Shown: one piece after another, positions 51,305-60,791 of the stretch
Position numbering within the stretch: the stretch's first letter is position 1
How the letters are laid out: each line of letters opens with the position of its first letter
DNA from: Hyphomonas sp.
GTDB taxonomy: Bacteria > Pseudomonadota > Alphaproteobacteria > Caulobacterales > Hyphomonadaceae
Direction of reading: 5' to 3'
Assembly: GCF_017792385.1 (NCBI RefSeq)
Contig: NZ_CP051230.1
Location: 3,038,001-3,102,000 of the forward strand
DNA: 64,000 nt
The notes under the pieces: model-generated
Told to the model about the DNA's origin: nothing
The model's database searches: none
Seen by the model: the letters and a program-made list of their open reading frames with translations, nothing else
Program-made: the position numbers and the translations under genes

Positions 51305-52381
51305 TCAGTCTCCCTGGGCAGGTTTCGTGGCGCGCTGGCGCCTGCGCGCGCTCCAGAGCTGCAGGCCCAGTATGATCATGCTGAGCAGCCAGGCACCGGT
51401 GGCTGCGTTCAGCAGACGGCCGGCCATTCCACCGATCTGACCTGTATGCAGGGGGTAGAGGGCTTCCGTGATGCGTTCATTGGGGGCGCTGTGTGCGGCG
51501 TCGTGACGAAGCAGGACCGCACCGTCCAGTCCGACGAATACACGGGTTGCCCCGTAAAGACGCGGCATCTCCCCCGGAGCGTTCAGGCGGAATTTGTACC
51601 AGGGGCGGGAGTCCGAAGGCAGGTTTATCGCCACGAGCGATGCGCCCGGATACTCCGCCAGAGCCGTCTCGATCGCCTGATCCAGCGGGATGGCCGCAAT
51701 ATCCGACGCTTGCATGATTTCCGGCGTCTCCTGCTGCACTCCCAATCCGTCGGCCAGTACGTCCGCTTGGGTGAGGGCGACGCCGGCCAGAACAACAACG
51801 AGGGCGGGCAAGGCCCCCCAGAAACCGATCCGCCAGTGCCAGCCCGACAGGGCGGCTGGCTTCGGCGCCCGGGAAGACGTCGCGAAGGCCTTGAGGCGCT
51901 TGCGTTGCGGCCAGCCGGCCACGAGGCCGAGCACGATGTTCGATGCGAGCAGCAGGCCGGACAGGGTCAGGAAGGCATATCCGACAGTTCCCAGCATCAG
52001 GGATTTGTGAAACCGGGTCAGGGTCTCGAAGACCGCGCCGTCCGAGAACAGGACCGCATCGGAGCGGTCGCGCACCAGGCGGCCGGTGCCGTCCATGCGA
52101 ACCGTCCGGCTGTCGCCTGCGCGGTCGAGATAGAGATCGAATTGCCCGTCCTGTCCGCCGGATATCCAGATGGAGGAAATATCGTCGCCGTTGGCCTGCA
52201 TCTGCGCGACCGTTCGCTCGATTGCGGCCGGATCGGTCTCAGTTGCCGCCTGACCCAGGAAGAAATCATCGATGTCCGCCCGGAAGGAAATGGCTAGGCC
52301 CGAAGCCGCCTGCAGGGCCCAGACAAACAGAAACGCCAGGCTGATCCATTTGTGAAGAATCCGGACTCTGGGAAACGTCAT
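51305..52381 (-). CDS. PepSY-associated membrane protein
   Basis: A 358-aa inner-membrane protein of the PepSY-TM family. The first helix reads ILHKWISLAFLFVWALQAAS; three more hydrophobic spans follow (MLGTVGYAFLTLSGLLLASN, WHWRIGFWGALPALVVVLAG, WLLSMIILGLQLW), with PepSY-like loops between. Family members are often found next to TonB receptors and act in siderophore reduction or release. AGGAGG stands before the ATG at 52381. First gene of a two-gene unit with the LysR regulator; dyad c lies 89 bp upstream. Confidence 0.82.
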   Translation of the reverse strand: MTFPRVRILHKWISLAFLFVWALQAASGLAISFRADIDDFFLGQAATETDPAAIERTVAQMQANGDDISSIWISGGQDGQFDLYLDRAGDSRTVRMDGTGRLVRDRSDAVLFSDGAVFETLTRFHKSLMLGTVGYAFLTLSGLLLASNIVLGLVAGWPQRKRLKAFATSSRAPKPAALSGWHWRIGFWGALPALVVVLAGVALTQADVLADGLGVQQETPEIMQASDIAAIPLDQAIETALAEYPGASLVAINLPSDSRPWYKFRLNAPGEMPRLYGATRVFVGLDGAVLLRHDAAHSAPNERITEALYPLHTGQIGGMAGRLLNAATGAWLLSMIILGLQLWSARRRQRATKPAQGD

Positions 52382-52469
52382 GAAACCTCCTGACACCATG
52401 TGAACATGACCGTTCCGGACTATCGCAAACAGGTTTCATCCCCCGACAGATGCGAAGCGCGCGCTGGGT

Positions 52470-52486
52470 GGTGCGGATTTCGCACC
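52470..52486. promoter_or_regulatory. LysR-box-like dyad c (GGTGC-N7-GCACC)
   Basis: GGTGCGGATTTCGCACC in the divergent region between the PepSY and amidohydrolase genes. It continues rightward with CTGCGGTTGCAT, similar to the flank of dyad d. Confidence 0.7.
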
Positions 52487-52627
52487 TGCGGTTGCATCCT
52501 AGGCCCCTTCGCCGACAGCGGCGGGGCATGGTGAAGTTGCAGCTGAGGAAAAACCTACACGCCGAACCGTCGATTGCGCATTCTGAAAACAACGCGTCGA
52601 CGGCACTGACTGGGGGAGCAGGCATTG

Positions 52628-55600
52628 ATGAAACTTACATCGCTGGTTCTGGGAGCATTCGGACTGCTTTTGACGACCGGATGCATGTCGACGGCACAGG
52701 CCTGGGATGTCACGAACACGGGGGAGCCCTATCGCACGGTCGAACTGCGCCTCACTGAAGGCACCTGGATCAGCGTGTCGGTCAGCCCGTCCGGCGAAAC
52801 CATCGTCTTCGATGTACTTGGCGACATCTATGCGATGCCTGCCACCGGCGGCGAGGCGAGGCTGCTGCACGGCGGGCCAGCCATGCAGCACTCTCCCGTA
52901 TTCAGCCCGGACGGAACGCGGATTGTCTTCATCAGCGATGCCGACGGGACGGACAATGTCTGGACCTCTGCCGCAGATGGCAGCGATCCGGTTCAGGTGT
53001 CCTTCGAAGCCACCCGCGCCGTGGTCGATCCGGCCTGGAGCGCAGACGGCAAGACGCTGGTCGCAGCGCGCATGTTCGACACTGCCGACAAGCTGCACGC
53101 ATCCGAACTGGTGACCTATCCCTCCGATGGCGGCCCGGCGGAACAGATCGTGCCGATGCCCGACAATGGGGAAAACGTGCACGACGCCGTTTATGCGCCG
53201 GATGGTTCTCACCTCTATTTCGTCGAGAAGGTGACCCCACCGCACGACTCCGGGGTCTATGTCGATGCCAACCACAAGAATTTCGCGATCCGCCGGAAGA
53301 ACCTAGACTCCGGCAAGATCGACACTCTGATCGGGGGCTTCGGCGGAGCGCTTGCGCCTTCGGTCTCGCCCGATGGTCGCAAGCTGGCCTTTGTTCGCCG
53401 CGTCAAGGACAAGACACTGCTGTTCACCTATGATTTCGAAACGCGTGAGCAGGTCCCGGTATATGACGGGCTCGATCGTGACGGACAGGCCGACTTTCTC
53501 GGCCAGGGGACGTATTATCCGCGTTTTTCCTGGTTTCCGGACGGCAAGTCCATCGGCATCTGGGCCGGCGGCAAGATCAACCGGATCCATCTCGAGGACG
53601 GGCGCGCCGAAGACCTCCCGTTTGCCCTCACCGCGCAGCACAAGCTGACAGAACCGGCAAGATTCACTCAGAATCTCGACCCTGAAACGGTACAGGTAAA
53701 AGCCATTTCCCGCCTGGCCATTTCTCCGGATCAGGACACGCTGGCCTTCAGCGCTTTGGGAAAGGTCTGGCAGCAACCAGTGTCCGGTGGAGAGCCGCTG
53801 GCACTCGCGCCGAGCGACGCCTCTCAGTCGGAAGCCGCATTTTCGCCCGACGGCTCCCGGCTCGCCTTCATCGAATGGGATGACGTGACGGGGGGCAGTC
53901 TCAAGATCCGGTCGGCAGATGGAGCGGTTACAACCCTGTTCACATCAGCCGGCATAGTTCGCGAGCCGGCATTCTCACCGGACGGCTCGAAGATCATGTT
54001 CCAGATCGCGGCGGGTGACGACTGTCTGGGCGGACACAAGGCTGATCCCGGAATCTACTGGATTCCGGCCGACGGCGGTGTTGCGGTACCGCTGGGCGTG
54101 GCCGGAGGGAATCCGAGATTCGCCCCGGACGGGTCACGTGTCTACTTCACCACGGAAGGCTATGCCGACGGGACGCTCATCACGACGCTTGAAAGCATCT
54201 CGATTGCGGGAGACGATCACCGCACGCATTTGCGGACACAGGATTCTGACACGAGCGAGTTGAAACTGAGTCCCGATCTGGAATGGCTCGCCTACCGTCA
54301 CTATCAGACCTACCATGTGGCGCGGTTTGACCGGGATGCGGATGAGTCGGTTCTGGACGCCACTGCCGGTCGTCAGCTGGAGACGGCAGGCGGATATGAA
54401 CTGATCTGGGATCGGGAGTCCGAAACCGTTTACTGGGCCTTGGGGCCGCAGGTTTTCCGGGCTGATGTGTCAGATCCCGATGACAGGCCGGAGCTGTTCG
54501 CAAACGTGAATCTGCGCGTGACGGCGGATCGCCCGGAAGGGGTTACAGCCCTGGTTGGCGGGCGGATCATCACCCTGGACCAGGCCGGCTCGATCGAACG
54601 CGGAACCATCCTCGTCGAGGGCAACCGGATCGCGGCCATCGGGGCCGAAGGGCAGGTTGCGGTACCGGACGATGCCTTTGTCGTGGACGTCACAGGCAAG
54701 ACGCTCATGCCGGGACTGGTCGACATGCATGGCCATCTCGATACCTGTTACTACGCCTCCGCCGGCCTGCCTCCCCAGCAGCAGGCGTCGCGCTATGCTG
54801 CACTGGCCTTCGGCGTGACCACGAATTACGACCCCTACACGTCCGAGCTTCCGACCTATGGCGCGTCTGAAATGACCCTCACGGGAGACATGGTCGGCCC
54901 CCGTAACATTGCGGTCGGCAGCGTCATCTTCGGCCGCAAACGCAAATATGATCCGGTCTTCGTGCCGATCAATTCCTATGCGGACGCCGAAACGGTGATG
55001 GAACGCAAGACTGCGCTCGGCGGCACCATTATCAAGAGCTATCGCCAGATTCAGCGTCGGCAGCGGCAGATGCTCAACAAGGCCGGTCGCGCGCATGGCA
55101 TCATGGTGGATGTCGAAGGTGAGAGCCATTACTTCAACGGAATCTCGGCCATTCTGGACGGCAATCTGAACCTTCAGCACAATGTGCCGGTGGAAACGCT
55201 CTATGATGATTTCATTCAGCTCATGGCCGCGTCCGACGTTGCGCATACACCCACCCTGATCGTGCTGTTCGGTGAGGTAATGGGGGAAAACTATCTCTAC
55301 ACATCATCGAGATTGTGGGAGGATCCCCGTGTCGAGACCTTTGTCCAGACGACCACGAGTTCCTACAGCCCGCTGGCCGTTCCTGTCGGTGCCCCTCCCT
55401 ATGTCCGCGGGATGACGGGCCTGCAGGCCGCCGAGGAGATCTGGGATATCGGTTTCCGGGCTGCAGCAAGGTCGATGAAGGCGCTGAGCGATGCAGGAGG
55501 CCGGGTAAATGCCGGCTCCCACGGCCAGGTCTACGGATTGGCGATGCATTGGGAACTTCAATTGCTGGCTGAAGGCGGGATGAGCCCTGAGGACGTGTTG

Positions 55601-55882
55601 AAGGCCGGCACCCTCAACGGCGCAGAAACACTGGGCCTGGAAGACCAGATCGGGTCGCTCCGTTCCGGAAAGCTCGCCGACATTCTCGTGCTGGAGAAAA
55701 ATCCGCTCACAGATATCCGGAATACGGAGACTGTTTCGATGACGATGGTGAACGGCCGTCTCTTCGACACGCGCTCCATGAACGAAATCGGCAATCATGA
55801 GAGATCGCGCCGCCCGTTCTACTGGGAAGTCAATGATGTGCCGAAGCATATCCAGTGGAAGCCAGCCTGGGGCGAGCATTGA
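52628..55882 (+). CDS. Lipoprotein with TolB-like beta-propeller and amidohydrolase domain
   Basis: A 1084-aa fusion. The lipoprotein signal LVLGAFGLLLTTGC is followed by WD40-like PD40/TolB propeller repeats (SVSPSGETIVFDVLGDIYAM, SPVFSPDGTRIVFISDADG, EAAFSPDGSRLAFIEWDD, EPAFSPDGSKIMFQIA). From about residue 620 an amidohydrolase domain begins (ITLDQAGSIERGTILVEGNR). Its metal HxH is in LMPGLVDMHGHLD, and the end reads LRSGKLADILVLEKNPLTDI. Proteins of this layout hydrolyse amide bonds, often dipeptides with proline or modified residues. It would be anchored in the periplasm. It begins a unit with the POT transporter and the beta-helix protein, downstream of dyad c. Confidence 0.88.
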   Translation: MKLTSLVLGAFGLLLTTGCMSTAQAWDVTNTGEPYRTVELRLTEGTWISVSVSPSGETIVFDVLGDIYAMPATGGEARLLHGGPAMQHSPVFSPDGTRIVFISDADGTDNVWTSAADGSDPVQVSFEATRAVVDPAWSADGKTLVAARMFDTADKLHASELVTYPSDGGPAEQIVPMPDNGENVHDAVYAPDGSHLYFVEKVTPPHDSGVYVDANHKNFAIRRKNLDSGKIDTLIGGFGGALAPSVSPDGRKLAFVRRVKDKTLLFTYDFETREQVPVYDGLDRDGQADFLGQGTYYPRFSWFPDGKSIGIWAGGKINRIHLEDGRAEDLPFALTAQHKLTEPARFTQNLDPETVQVKAISRLAISPDQDTLAFSALGKVWQQPVSGGEPLALAPSDASQSEAAFSPDGSRLAFIEWDDVTGGSLKIRSADGAVTTLFTSAGIVREPAFSPDGSKIMFQIAAGDDCLGGHKADPGIYWIPADGGVAVPLGVAGGNPRFAPDGSRVYFTTEGYADGTLITTLESISIAGDDHRTHLRTQDSDTSELKLSPDLEWLAYRHYQTYHVARFDRDADESVLDATAGRQLETAGGYELIWDRESETVYWALGPQVFRADVSDPDDRPELFANVNLRVTADRPEGVTALVGGRIITLDQAGSIERGTILVEGNRIAAIGAEGQVAVPDDAFVVDVTGKTLMPGLVDMHGHLDTCYYASAGLPPQQQASRYAALAFGVTTNYDPYTSELPTYGASEMTLTGDMVGPRNIAVGSVIFGRKRKYDPVFVPINSYADAETVMERKTALGGTIIKSYRQIQRRQRQMLNKAGRAHGIMVDVEGESHYFNGISAILDGNLNLQHNVPVETLYDDFIQLMAASDVAHTPTLIVLFGEVMGENYLYTSSRLWEDPRVETFVQTTTSSYSPLAVPVGAPPYVRGMTGLQAAEEIWDIGFRAAARSMKALSDAGGRVNAGSHGQVYGLAMHWELQLLAEGGMSPEDVLKAGTLNGAETLGLEDQIGSLRSGKLADILVLEKNPLTDIRNTETVSMTMVNGRLFDTRSMNEIGNHERSRRPFYWEVNDVPKHIQWKPAWGEH

Positions 55883-55920
55883 GTTCGTTGTCCCAGTCAC
55901 CCATCGGAGAGAAAAGTGTA

Positions 55921-57351
55921 ATGAGTGATACGCCCGGAGACGCTGACATGGCTGCAGGTACGCTGGAGCGAACAGCAGGAGATGCAGTCTTCTTCGGTCA
56001 TCCGAAGGGCCTTGCCTATATCGTGTTCACGGAGGCGTGGGAGCGCTTCTCGTTCTACGGCATGCAGGCGCTCTTGATCCTGTACATGGCGACATACCTG
56101 TTCCTGCCCGAAAACTCCGGGAATGTCGCCGCTTTTGAACCATTCCGTGGGCTGTTCGAGGCAATATTCGGTCCCTTGAGTGTTCAGGCGCTCGCCTCCC
56201 AGGTGTTCGGCGCCTATGTCGGGCTTGTCTATTTTGCGCCCGTGCTGGGCGGCCTGATCGGTGACCGGATGCTTGGACGGACGAAAGCCGTCCTGCTTGG
56301 CGCCTTGTTGATGGCAGCCGGGCATTTTCTCATGGCCTTCGAGGCAAGCTTCCTGCTGGCGCTCGGCACCTTGATCCTGGGGTCCGGCTTGCTGAAGGGC
56401 AATCTGGCTGCGCAGGTCGGGGGCCTTTACGACAAGTCAGACAAACGCCGGGATTCCGGCTATTCGATCTATGTTTTCAGCATCAATGTCGGCGCTTTCA
56501 TCGCACCCCTGGTGTGCGGCACGCTGGGCGAAGTGTATGGCTGGCATTACGGGTTCGGGGCGGCTGGCATTGGCATGATGATCGGCTTGGCGGTTTACCT
56601 GTCCGGCCTGTCCCATTTGCCTGTGGACACAGTGGAGAAAAGCGACGCGCGACCGCGCCTGCAAAAGGGGGATGGCGTGGTGATCCTGTCGATCCTGGTC
56701 ATGCTGGCGCTGACTTCCCTGTACTGGACGGCGCAGAGCCAGGTCTGGAATGCCTATCCCCTGTGGCTGCGTTCGGACGTGGACCGCACCATATTCGGAC
56801 TGGATGTGCCCGTCACATGGTTCCAGTCCCTGGATTCGCTTGCCGTGTTGCTTCTGGCCCCATTGGTGCTCTGGTACTGGCGTCACCAGTCGCGACGGAA
56901 TGCCGAGCCCGGCGATCTGATCAAGCTGGCCTTGGGCTGTGCCGTCTTTGCGGCCGCTTTTGTTCTGCTGGGACTTGGCGACATGCTGTCGGGCGATGGA
57001 GCCGTGGCGCTCGTCTGGCCGACGATTTTCCATTTCGTCTGTGCCATCGGGTTTCTGTATGTCGGTCCGATCGCGTTGGCCCTGACATCCCGGGCGGCGC
57101 CGGAATCGGTCAACTCCATGATGGTGGGATCGTACTATCTGGCCATTTTTGTTGGGGGATTGTTCAGCGGATGGCTGGCACGATTCTATGAACAGATGTC
57201 GGCGTCCGGTTTCTGGTTGATGCATGCCGCGATCGTCGGGGCAGCGGCCGTTCTCATTCTCGCACTCCGGTCCACGCTGACGCGACTGATGCGTCTGGAA
57301 AACGAGCCGGACATCGCTTCTTCGGAAGCCCTTCAATCGGAAATTCAATAA
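55921..57351 (+). CDS. POT/PTR2-family proton-coupled oligopeptide transporter
   Basis: A 476-aa transporter that carries di- and tripeptides into the cell with protons. The family ExxER motif is in FTEAWERFSFYGMQALLILY; the loop FAPVLGGLIGDRMLGRTKAV follows helix 3. About 12-14 hydrophobic spans are evident. The ATG at 55921 has GGAGAGAAAAGTGTA upstream. It lies 38 bp after the amidohydrolase gene and 2 bp before the next, so all three are one transcript. It would import products of the periplasmic amidohydrolase. Confidence 0.92.
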   Translation: MSDTPGDADMAAGTLERTAGDAVFFGHPKGLAYIVFTEAWERFSFYGMQALLILYMATYLFLPENSGNVAAFEPFRGLFEAIFGPLSVQALASQVFGAYVGLVYFAPVLGGLIGDRMLGRTKAVLLGALLMAAGHFLMAFEASFLLALGTLILGSGLLKGNLAAQVGGLYDKSDKRRDSGYSIYVFSINVGAFIAPLVCGTLGEVYGWHYGFGAAGIGMMIGLAVYLSGLSHLPVDTVEKSDARPRLQKGDGVVILSILVMLALTSLYWTAQSQVWNAYPLWLRSDVDRTIFGLDVPVTWFQSLDSLAVLLLAPLVLWYWRHQSRRNAEPGDLIKLALGCAVFAAAFVLLGLGDMLSGDGAVALVWPTIFHFVCAIGFLYVGPIALALTSRAAPESVNSMMVGSYYLAIFVGGLFSGWLARFYEQMSASGFWLMHAAIVGAAAVLILALRSTLTRLMRLENEPDIASSEALQSEIQ

Positions 57352-57353
57352 TC

Positions 57354-58271
57354 ATGAACATGCGTTCTTCCCATTTTGCCATGCCGGGCCTTCTTGCACT
57401 GGCCGCCTGTGGACCCATTGCAGACGCGCCGGAGCAAGCAGATGCAGAGATCATTGTCTGCGCAGACGAGTCCGAGTCCGCAGGCTGCGATCATGTCGGT
57501 ATTGCGGGCCTGCAGGCAGCGATCGACGCAGCCGCCCCCGGTGCTACGCTCCGCATCCGGCCCGGTCTCTACACGCCGCACGCTCATCGTGATGTGCCGT
57601 TCCAGGATCTCGCAGTCCGGGGCGCCGTGGTGATCGATGACAAGCAAGTTGCGCTGCTGGCCGACACGGGTGCAATCATTCAGGGCGACCCGGCTTATCC
57701 CGTGAGCGCCATGGTGGTGAGGAATTCGGAGGTCAGGATTTCCGGCCTCGAAGTTTCCGGTTTCCATTATGAGGAGCCTGAGGACGATGTGTATGACGGT
57801 CACGGCATCTTCACGATCAACAGCCAGGTAATGCTGGACGATGTGGAAATCCGCGGCGTGGCCAAAATGGCGGTTACCGGACGGGAGAACGGACACATTA
57901 CTGCAAACGGACTGTCCATCACCAACTCTCATCTTGGGGTATGGCTGGAAGAGTTCGCGGTCATTGATCTGAAGGACAGCCGTATCATCGGAAGTGAGTC
58001 GGCTGCCATTGCCGCCTATGGCGATGCGACGGCGAATGTGACTGACAGCGTGATCGACGGGAACGAGGATGACGGCCTTTACACCGAGGACCGGGCCCGG
58101 ATCGTCAGCCGGCGTACGGCTATCCTGAGCAATTCACCCTATGGCGCGCGCGCCTCGGGTGACAGCGAGATCCTGATTTGCGGTGGCAAGCTTCTGGACA
58201 ATGCCGAGGCCGTGGGCGTGGAGGACAATGGTAGCGTCCTTCACGATGACGAGGACGCCTGCGGACTCTGA
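57354..58271 (+). CDS. Right-handed parallel beta-helix lipoprotein
   Basis: A 305-aa protein with lipobox LAAC (FAMPGLLALAAC). GLQAAIDAAAPGATLRIRPG is the usual opening of pectate-lyase-like right-handed beta-helices; repeated turns follow (VMLDDVEIRGVAKMAVTGRE, IDLKDSRIIGSESAAIAAYG, ANVTDSVIDGNEDDGLYTED). No catalytic acid cluster of a known lyase is recognised. Its start is 2 bp after the POT stop. Whether it binds a polymer or is an enzyme is unclear. Confidence 0.75.
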   Translation: MNMRSSHFAMPGLLALAACGPIADAPEQADAEIIVCADESESAGCDHVGIAGLQAAIDAAAPGATLRIRPGLYTPHAHRDVPFQDLAVRGAVVIDDKQVALLADTGAIIQGDPAYPVSAMVVRNSEVRISGLEVSGFHYEEPEDDVYDGHGIFTINSQVMLDDVEIRGVAKMAVTGRENGHITANGLSITNSHLGVWLEEFAVIDLKDSRIIGSESAAIAAYGDATANVTDSVIDGNEDDGLYTEDRARIVSRRTAILSNSPYGARASGDSEILICGGKLLDNAEAVGVEDNGSVLHDDEDACGL

Positions 58272-58305
58272 GCCCGCAGAAACCCTTATTCCTGACAAAC
58301 AATAG

Positions 58306-58339
58306 AGAGGCCGACCCGTTTCATGACGGGTCGGCCTCT
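58306..58339 (+). terminator. Strong rho-independent terminator
   Basis: A perfect 13-bp stem, AGAGGCCGACCCG with CGGGTCGGCCTCT, 8-nt loop, followed by TTTCTT. It ends the amidohydrolase transcript. Confidence 0.92.
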
Positions 58340-58366
58340 TTTCTTGTCGGTTGACGCATATGAAAA

Positions 58367-58397
58367 AAGGCCCGCACTCTGGAGAGTTGCGGGCCTT
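58367..58397 (-). terminator. Rho-independent terminator of the TonB receptor
   Basis: Arms AAGGCCCGCA and TGCGGGCCTT around an 11-nt loop. Read on the minus strand it is followed by a T-run (opposite the six A at 58363-58368), 64 bp after the receptor stop. Confidence 0.85.
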
Positions 58398-58460
58398 GTC
58401 TGAATTGGGCTGACGGCCAGAGCCTGATGCCAAGGCCGTCAGTTCTTGTGTGGCAGCTCT

Positions 58461-60596
58461 CTAGAAATTGAGGGCAGCGCTGACACCAACAACGCGGGGA
58501 CGGGTGCGGTTTGCGTTCGCCCAGCCTTGATACGGGTCAATCGACTTGTTCTCGTCGGTGAGATTGGTCGCGAAGATCTCGAGGTCGAACTGCCCCAGCT
58601 GTACACCGGCACGGGCATTCAGCAGGTTCAGTGCGTCCGAGCTTTGCGGCAGCGCCGATGGCAGGAAGCTCGACCGGTCGATATATGTGACCTTGTCACG
58701 GTGGTTGAAATCGACCCGGACGAAGGCCGGATGATCCGGGGTCAGGTCAAAGTCATAGTTCACACCGAGTGTGTAGCTGAGTTCCGGCGTGTAGTCGGTC
58801 GGGTCGCCCACTTCGTTGACCTGGTCAGTGTCGGCAGTTTCGACGATCTCGCTGTCGAGATAAGCCGCATTGACGGACAGGGTCAGGCCAGACGTAGGCT
58901 GGTAGGCCAGACCGGCTTCAACGCCCTTGACTTCGACCTTGCCGATATTGCTGGATTCGGCCAGGAAAGCTCCGTTCACCTCGGTCAGGCGGCGCCGCAC
59001 CATGTCCTTGTACTCGGTAAAGAAGACCGCGACGTCGTATTGAAGATTGCTTGTCGAGCCCTTCGTGCCGATCTCGTAGGTGAGAATGTTCTCGGGATCA
59101 TACGGATCAAACGGCGCCGAGTTGAAACCGCCGCTGCGGAAACCCGATCCGGCGCTGGCATACAGCGTGGCATCCGGCGCATATTCATAAGTCATGTAGA
59201 GGCGCGGATCGACGGACTGGAATGTGTCCGACAGTTCGGTGCCTGTGCCGGGGGCGTATTCGATCAGGCTGGTCTGCTCGTCATGGAAATAACGCAGGCC
59301 TGCTCCGACCGTCAGCTTCTCGGTGAGGTCATAGGCTCCGTCCGCAAACAGGGAGTAGGATTCCGAGGTAGATGCGGAATAGTAGTACAGGTCATCATAC
59401 AGAACCCCGCCGCCTTCATAGAGGTCAGCTCCCGGAGCATAGGCATATTCATAGTCCACGGTCAGGGAGCGGTCCCCGTCGCTGTAGAAGGCGCCAATTG
59501 TCCAGGCGAGCTTCTCGCCGGCGTCTGACAGACGGAGTTCCTGCGAAAATTGCTCCGCTTTCACGAAGCGGTCGTCATTCCCTTCGACAACGCCATAGGA
59601 ATAGTTGCCTTCGCGGGGAATATAGCTGAACGGATACTGGTGGTCATGATCGATCTGGGTGGTCGACGAAGTCAGTTCCGCAAATCCGAAATCATAGGTC
59701 AGTTCGAGATTGTAGATGTCGAAATCGAACTTTTTCGGGATCATCACCTTGCTGCGGTCCGGGCCGACATCGACGGCGCGGTCCGGCTCTTCATATCCCA
59801 TGCCCAATTGTGTCTTGGCCCGCTGAACCTGAACCATGGCTTTTGCGGAGAAGTTTTCGGTCGGTACCCAGAGGATCTTGCCGCGGGCGTTCACGAGGTC
59901 GGTGCCATTGCCATCCTCAATGCCGGCTTCTGGCTGGTCGATCCAGCCACCGCCGCTTTCGAGACCGACAGCCAGGCGGACCGCCAATTGGTCCTCAACG
60001 ATTGGTGCATTGACGACAAATTCGCCTTTCTGGCCCATTTCGCCATCCGAGACGGTGTAGAGCTCGCCCTTCACCTTGCCTTCCACCTTGTCGAGGACCG
60101 GGTCCGCCGTGATGAAGCGGATGACGCCGCCCGCTGCGCCCTGACCATAAAGGGTGCCCTGCGGGCCTTTCAGGACTTCGACGCGCGCAAGGTCCAGAGC
60201 GACCGGGCTCAGCTGGTCATATCCGCTGAGCGACAGGGGCGCTTCGTCCATATACATGCCGACAAGGGCGCCCGAACCGGATTGGTTTGCGAGACCCCGG
60301 ATGAAGATGGTGTAGCTGCCCGGACCATCTTCCCGCATGGTCAGGCCAGGTACATTGAACGACAGGTCCTGGACGCTCTCAATGCCCAGCTTGTCGAGTT
60401 CGTCCCCTGAAATGGATTCGATGGCCATTGGCACATCGATCAGGCGCTGTTCGCGCTTCTGTGCTGTGACCATGATCGCGGATTGCACCAGCTCCGTCTC
60501 GTCCGACGGCGGTTCAGCCGTTTGCGCACCCGCTGTCGCAGCATGCATCAGTGCCAGGATGGCGCTGCTGGATGTCCATAGATATTTACGTTTCAT
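58461..60596 (-). CDS. TonB-dependent outer-membrane receptor
   Basis: A 711-aa receptor. A Sec signal (AILALMHAATAGAQ) is followed by the TonB-box region SAIMVTAQKREQRLIDVPMA, the plug (LSFNVPGLTMREDGPGSYTI, VEVLKGPQGTLYGQGAAGGV) and a beta-barrel ending in the terminal Phe (VVGVSAALNF). This is the FecA/FyuA-like type common in alphaproteobacteria for organic ligands as well as chelates. Dyad d lies 86 bp upstream of the start, so I place it in the LysR regulon; the ligand is probably a peptide or amine conjugate. Confidence 0.92.
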   Translation of the reverse strand: MKRKYLWTSSSAILALMHAATAGAQTAEPPSDETELVQSAIMVTAQKREQRLIDVPMAIESISGDELDKLGIESVQDLSFNVPGLTMREDGPGSYTIFIRGLANQSGSGALVGMYMDEAPLSLSGYDQLSPVALDLARVEVLKGPQGTLYGQGAAGGVIRFITADPVLDKVEGKVKGELYTVSDGEMGQKGEFVVNAPIVEDQLAVRLAVGLESGGGWIDQPEAGIEDGNGTDLVNARGKILWVPTENFSAKAMVQVQRAKTQLGMGYEEPDRAVDVGPDRSKVMIPKKFDFDIYNLELTYDFGFAELTSSTTQIDHDHQYPFSYIPREGNYSYGVVEGNDDRFVKAEQFSQELRLSDAGEKLAWTIGAFYSDGDRSLTVDYEYAYAPGADLYEGGGVLYDDLYYYSASTSESYSLFADGAYDLTEKLTVGAGLRYFHDEQTSLIEYAPGTGTELSDTFQSVDPRLYMTYEYAPDATLYASAGSGFRSGGFNSAPFDPYDPENILTYEIGTKGSTSNLQYDVAVFFTEYKDMVRRRLTEVNGAFLAESSNIGKVEVKGVEAGLAYQPTSGLTLSVNAAYLDSEIVETADTDQVNEVGDPTDYTPELSYTLGVNYDFDLTPDHPAFVRVDFNHRDKVTYIDRSSFLPSALPQSSDALNLLNARAGVQLGQFDLEIFATNLTDENKSIDPYQGWANANRTRPRVVGVSAALNF

Positions 60597-60681
60597 GTCT
60601 TCTCCCGCTCGCTTTTGCTACATTACCTGGAAGTAAGACGGACAAACAAAATCTTGGGCAGATGCCAAAAAAGAGCCACAT

Positions 60682-60698
60682 GGTGCGAATTGCGCACC
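60682..60698. promoter_or_regulatory. LysR-box-like dyad d (GGTGC-N7-GCACC)
   Basis: GGTGCGAATTGCGCACC upstream of the TonB receptor. The arms are perfect over six bases (GGTGCG and CGCACC). Confidence 0.7.
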
Positions 60699-60791
60699 TG
60701 CAATACATGCGCGTTCGGGCACCATGTCAGTTTGCGCCGTAACGTTGAGAAGCGTGCGGTACAAGGACGGTGAGGATGCAGGGGGATGGTG

